Part shown: piece by piece, positions 61,241 to 64,000 of the stretch
Layout: every line of letters begins with the position of its first letter
How positions within the stretch are numbered: the first letter of the stretch is position 1
Origin: Devosia sp.
GTDB taxonomy: Bacteria; Pseudomonadota; Alphaproteobacteria; Rhizobiales; Devosiaceae
DNA: 64,000 bases
Assembly (NCBI RefSeq): GCF_024707125.1
Contig: NZ_JANQAH010000003.1
Span: forward strand, 248,001 to 312,000
Reading direction: 5' to 3'
Notes under the pieces: generated by a model
Told to the model about the DNA's origin: nothing
The model's database searches: none
The model's input: only the letters and a program-made list of their open reading frames with translations
Program-made: the position numbers and the translations under genes

Positions 61241-61286
61241 TATTGACACCCCATGAGGAAGTTTGCAAGGCTCATGTTGAAATTGA

Positions 61287-61303
61287 GGTTCAACTAATGA
61301 ACC
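61287..61303. promoter_or_regulatory. dyad 2 operator, aldehyde dehydrogenase promoter copy
   Basis: GGTTCA-ACTAA-TGAACC has the same half-sites as 49709-49725 and starts exactly 64 bp after dyad 1, as there. The central base composition differs slightly. It is 30 bp before the aldehyde dehydrogenase ATG, in the expected leader. Confidence 0.6.
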
Positions 61304-61333
61304 CACGCCGAAGCAGTTTTCACGGAGGACGAC

Positions 61334-62818
61334 ATGCTCGATCAGGCAGGTATCGACAGGCTCGCCAGCGTGCCCATTGCGCCGCAACAGCACCTGATCA
61401 ACGGCGTCCGCGTGAGCGCGGAACAGCGTCTCGACGTGGTCAGCCCGATCAATGGCAAGGTCATCACGTCAATTGCCGATGCCAGCGCCGGGGATGTGGA
61501 TCGGGCCGTCGCCGCGGCGCGGGCGGCCTATGACAAGGGCACATGGTCGCGCTCGGCGCCGGCCTTTCGCAAGAAGGTGCTGCACCGGCTGGCCGATCTC
61601 ATTGAAGAGCATGCGCTGGAACTGGCCGTGCTCGGCGTGCGCGACAATGGCACCGAGATCAGCATGGCCTACAAAGCCGAACCACTCTCGGCAGCGGGCA
61701 GCTTCCGCTACTATGCCGAAGCCATCGACAAGATTTACGACCAGATCGCCCCGACAGCGCCTGATGTGCTGGCGCTGATCCATCGCGAGCCATTGGGCGT
61801 TGTGGGCGCCATCGTGCCCTGGAATTTTCCGCTGATGATCGGAGCCTGGAAGATCGCTCCGGCGCTGGCTTCGGGTAATTGCGTGGTGCTCAAACCCGCC
61901 GAGATCGCCTCGCTGAGCCTGTTGCGGCTGGGCGAACTGGCGCTGGAAGCAGGTGTGCCACCGGGCGTTTTCAATGTGGTCACCGGGCGCGGCGCCAGTG
62001 CCGGCAAGGCGCTGGGCCTCCATATGGATGTCGATGCGCTCGCCTTTACCGGCTCGGGTCCGGTGGGCCGGAAACTGCTGGAATATTCGGCCCAATCGAA
62101 CATCAAGCGGGTGTTTCTCGAGCTGGGCGGCAAGTCGCCCAATGTGGTCTTTGACGATGTCGCCGACATCGACGAGGCGGTGAAGGTGAGCGCGGCGGGG
62201 ATTTTCCGCAATTCGGGTCAGGTTTGTGTCGCCGGCTCGCGCCTCATCGTGCAGGAGGGCATTTATGATGCCTTCATGGAAAGGCTCGTGGCAGCGACAG
62301 GCAAGATGAAGGTCGGCAATCCGCTTGATCTTGCAAGCGACATCGGGGCTGTCGCCAGCGCCGAACAATTGCAAAAGGACCTCGGCTTTGTCGAAACCGC
62401 CCGGGCCGAAGGCGGCACGGTGCTTACGGGCGGCGCGCGGGTGAATGTCGAAAGCGGCGGCTTCTATATGGCGCCAACCATTGTCGCCGATGTTACGCCC
62501 GAAATGGCTCTCTCCCGCGAAGAAGTCTTTGGCCCCGTATTGGCCGTGACCCGATTCAAGACGGCGGAAGAAGCGGTGCGCATTGCCAATTCCACCGTCT
62601 ATGGCCTGGCCTCGGCGGTCTGGACCTCAAGCCTGACGACGGCGCACACCATGGTTCGCGCCATCAATGCCGGCATTGTGCACGTCAACACCTATGGCGG
62701 CTCCGACATGACCGTACCGCTGGGCGGGTTTAAGCAATCCGGCTTCGGGCGCGACAAGTCCTTGCATGCCCTCGACAAATATACCGACCTCAAGACCGCC
62801 TGGATCGATCTCAAATGA
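61334..62818 (+). CDS. aldehyde dehydrogenase (PuuC/AldA-like)
   Basis: This 494-residue NAD-dependent aldehyde dehydrogenase has IVPWNFPLMIGAWKIAPALA, VLKPAEIASLS, FTGSGPVG, FLELGGKSPNVVF (catalytic Glu) and the catalytic Cys in NSGQVCVAGSRL, ending with GGFKQSGFGRDKS. It resembles gamma-glutamyl-aminobutyraldehyde and phenylacetaldehyde dehydrogenases. GGAGGAC precedes the ATG. It is ATGA-coupled to an aminotransferase, so it likely oxidises the aldehyde that transamination yields. Confidence 0.88.
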   Translation: MLDQAGIDRLASVPIAPQQHLINGVRVSAEQRLDVVSPINGKVITSIADASAGDVDRAVAAARAAYDKGTWSRSAPAFRKKVLHRLADLIEEHALELAVLGVRDNGTEISMAYKAEPLSAAGSFRYYAEAIDKIYDQIAPTAPDVLALIHREPLGVVGAIVPWNFPLMIGAWKIAPALASGNCVVLKPAEIASLSLLRLGELALEAGVPPGVFNVVTGRGASAGKALGLHMDVDALAFTGSGPVGRKLLEYSAQSNIKRVFLELGGKSPNVVFDDVADIDEAVKVSAAGIFRNSGQVCVAGSRLIVQEGIYDAFMERLVAATGKMKVGNPLDLASDIGAVASAEQLQKDLGFVETARAEGGTVLTGGARVNVESGGFYMAPTIVADVTPEMALSREEVFGPVLAVTRFKTAEEAVRIANSTVYGLASAVWTSSLTTAHTMVRAINAGIVHVNTYGGSDMTVPLGGFKQSGFGRDKSLHALDKYTDLKTAWIDLK

Positions 62819-64000
62819 GCATTGCCGCTTCCAACACGACCAGCATTGACGCCCTGATCGACATCGAGCAGCAGCGCTTTGCCGATGACCATCCTCGCTC
62901 GCGAGCGCTGTGGGAGGAAGGCAAGGAACACTTTCTCTATGGCGGTCCCTCGCACTGGATGCGGCGCTGGGCCGGCGGTTTTCCGGTTTATGTCGAGAGT
63001 GCCCGCGGGGCGCGTCTCACCGATGTCGATGGCAAGGCCTATGTCGATTTCTGCCTCGGCGATACCGGCGGCATGTGCGGCCATGCGCCCGAGGCGGTCA
63101 CCGCTGCGGCTGTGGCTCAGCTACAGCGCGGCACCACGACCATGCTGCCGACCGAGGATAGTCTCTGGGTCGGCAAGGAACTCGCACACCGCTTTGGCCT
63201 GCCCTATTGGACCCTGACCACTTCGGCCACCGACGCCAATCGCGGCGCCATCCGCTTTGCCCGCATGGTCACCGGCCGCGACAAGGTGCTGGTCTTTTCC
63301 GGCTGCTATCATGGCGGGGTCGAAGAGGCCCATGTCGAGATCCGCGACGGCAAGGTGGGCCTGCGCAACATGATCCATCCCAATGGTGTCGATCATGCAA
63401 AAGTCTCGAAAGTGGTCGAATTCAACGATGCCGAGGGGTTGAAGGCGGCGCTGGCGGACCGCGACGTCGCGGTCGTGCTGATGGAACCGCTGATGACCAA
63501 TTTCGGCATGATCCCGGTCGCCGAGGGTTTTCATGATCTCGTGCGGGAAGAGACGCGCAAAACTGGCACGTTGCTCATTATCGACGAGACCCACACCATA
63601 TCGAGCGGCCCCGGCGGCTATACGCGCAGCTATGGCCTTGAGCCTGACTTCTTCGTTGCCGGCAAGGCCATTGCCGGCGGCATTCCGGCCGGCATATTCG
63701 GGGTTTCGCAGGAAACCGCCGAGCGCATCTGGCAGGCCGTGCCCTATGTCAATCCGCGCCAGCGCCAATCGGCGCATCTGGGCATTGGCGGCACGCTGGC
63801 CGGCAATGCGCTGACCATTGCCACCTTGCGGGCCGTGCTCGAGTCCATTCTCACCGAGGGCAATTTCGAGGTGATGATCGCCAATGCGCAGCGCCTGGCC
63901 GAAGGCGCGCGCGGCATTATCGCCAAATACAACCTGCCCTGGCATGTCACCCAGATCGGCGCGCGGGCCGAAATCATGTTCACGCCCACGCCACCACGCA
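62815..64000 (+). CDS. class III aminotransferase, 3' end outside window
   Basis: An open frame of 395 codons runs from ATG 62815 (overlapping the aldehyde dehydrogenase stop) to the end of the window without a stop. It encodes DVDGKAYVDFCLGDTGGMCGHAPEAV, TSATDANRGAIRFAR, FSGCYHGGVEEA, LLIIDETHTISSGPGGY and the PLP lysine in FFVAGKAIAGGIPAG. This pattern is of the glutamate-1-semialdehyde aminomutase-like group of class III aminotransferases, which includes beta-amino-acid and aryl-amine transaminases. Because the C-terminus is missing, subgroup assignment is tentative. Confidence 0.82.
   Translation, partial: MSIAASNTTSIDALIDIEQQRFADDHPRSRALWEEGKEHFLYGGPSHWMRRWAGGFPVYVESARGARLTDVDGKAYVDFCLGDTGGMCGHAPEAVTAAAVAQLQRGTTTMLPTEDSLWVGKELAHRFGLPYWTLTTSATDANRGAIRFARMVTGRDKVLVFSGCYHGGVEEAHVEIRDGKVGLRNMIHPNGVDHAKVSKVVEFNDAEGLKAALADRDVAVVLMEPLMTNFGMIPVAEGFHDLVREETRKTGTLLIIDETHTISSGPGGYTRSYGLEPDFFVAGKAIAGGIPAGIFGVSQETAERIWQAVPYVNPRQRQSAHLGIGGTLAGNALTIATLRAVLESILTEGNFEVMIANAQRLAEGARGIIAKYNLPWHVTQIGARAEIMFTPTPPR

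Overview
The window reads as a GC-rich alphaproteobacterial chromosome, most likely order Hyphomicrobiales and possibly Devosia-like. The basis is gene style (many ATGA-coupled ABC transporter/hydrolase operons), GTG/TTG starts, and two families of palindromic intergenic repeats of the kind scattered through rhizobial-type genomes. The genus is an inference. No rRNA, tRNA, CRISPR array, transposase, phage gene or origin was seen. Almost everything is transport plus catabolism with local regulators.

Region 1 (1-20.4 kb) is a nucleoside/nucleobase and heterocycle salvage block. It holds a PotA-type ATPase with the tail of its permease, an SAH-deaminase-like amidohydrolase and a nucleoside hydrolase. 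Next come an M20 amidohydrolase, a phosphoribosyltransferase, a creatininase-family protein and a Rid protein lacking the usual arginine. An NMT1-type transporter is in one operon with a cytosine-deaminase-like enzyme, a FAD oxidase and a quinone reductase. A BMP-type nucleoside transporter is followed by a true codA homologue and a pepT broken by one extra C.

Region 2 (20.4-41.8 kb) is sugar and sugar-acid catabolism. An AraC regulator is divergent from an operon of sugar epimerase, RbsA-type ATPase, two permeases, binding protein and cupin. A leftward LacI regulator/SDR/HisD-like operon and a leftward FCD regulator/enolase-superfamily pair follow. A UgpB/UgpA/UgpE/UgpC-type transporter leads into two more enolase-superfamily dehydratases and an RraA-family protein. 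The two permease genes of that transporter are separated by 464 bp filled with repeats.

Region 3 (42-49.6 kb) is the homoprotocatechuate meta-cleavage pathway: hpaR divergent from hpaF (frameshifted), hpaE, hpaD, a gabD-like gene, hpaG, hpaH and hpaI. Together these would take 3,4-dihydroxyphenylacetate to pyruvate and succinate. The hydroxylase hpaBC is not in the window.

Region 4 (49.7-64 kb) looks like one regulon. A YtcJ-like amidohydrolase, a COG0523 metallochaperone and a branched-chain-type transporter (with an unusual LivM-LivG fusion) form one operon. An IclR regulator, a stand-alone Tm-1-like (UPF0261) protein, a HAD hydrolase and a class III aminotransferase form a leftward operon. 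It is divergent from an aldehyde dehydrogenase and a second class III aminotransferase that runs off the window. The promoters at 49.65 kb and 61.22 kb carry the same two dyads at exactly the same 64-bp spacing, and the first dyad also sits in the hpaR-hpaF promoter. This shared control code is the best lead to an undescribed system: a pathway in which an imported amide or amine is hydrolysed, transaminated and oxidised, possibly feeding the Hpa route.
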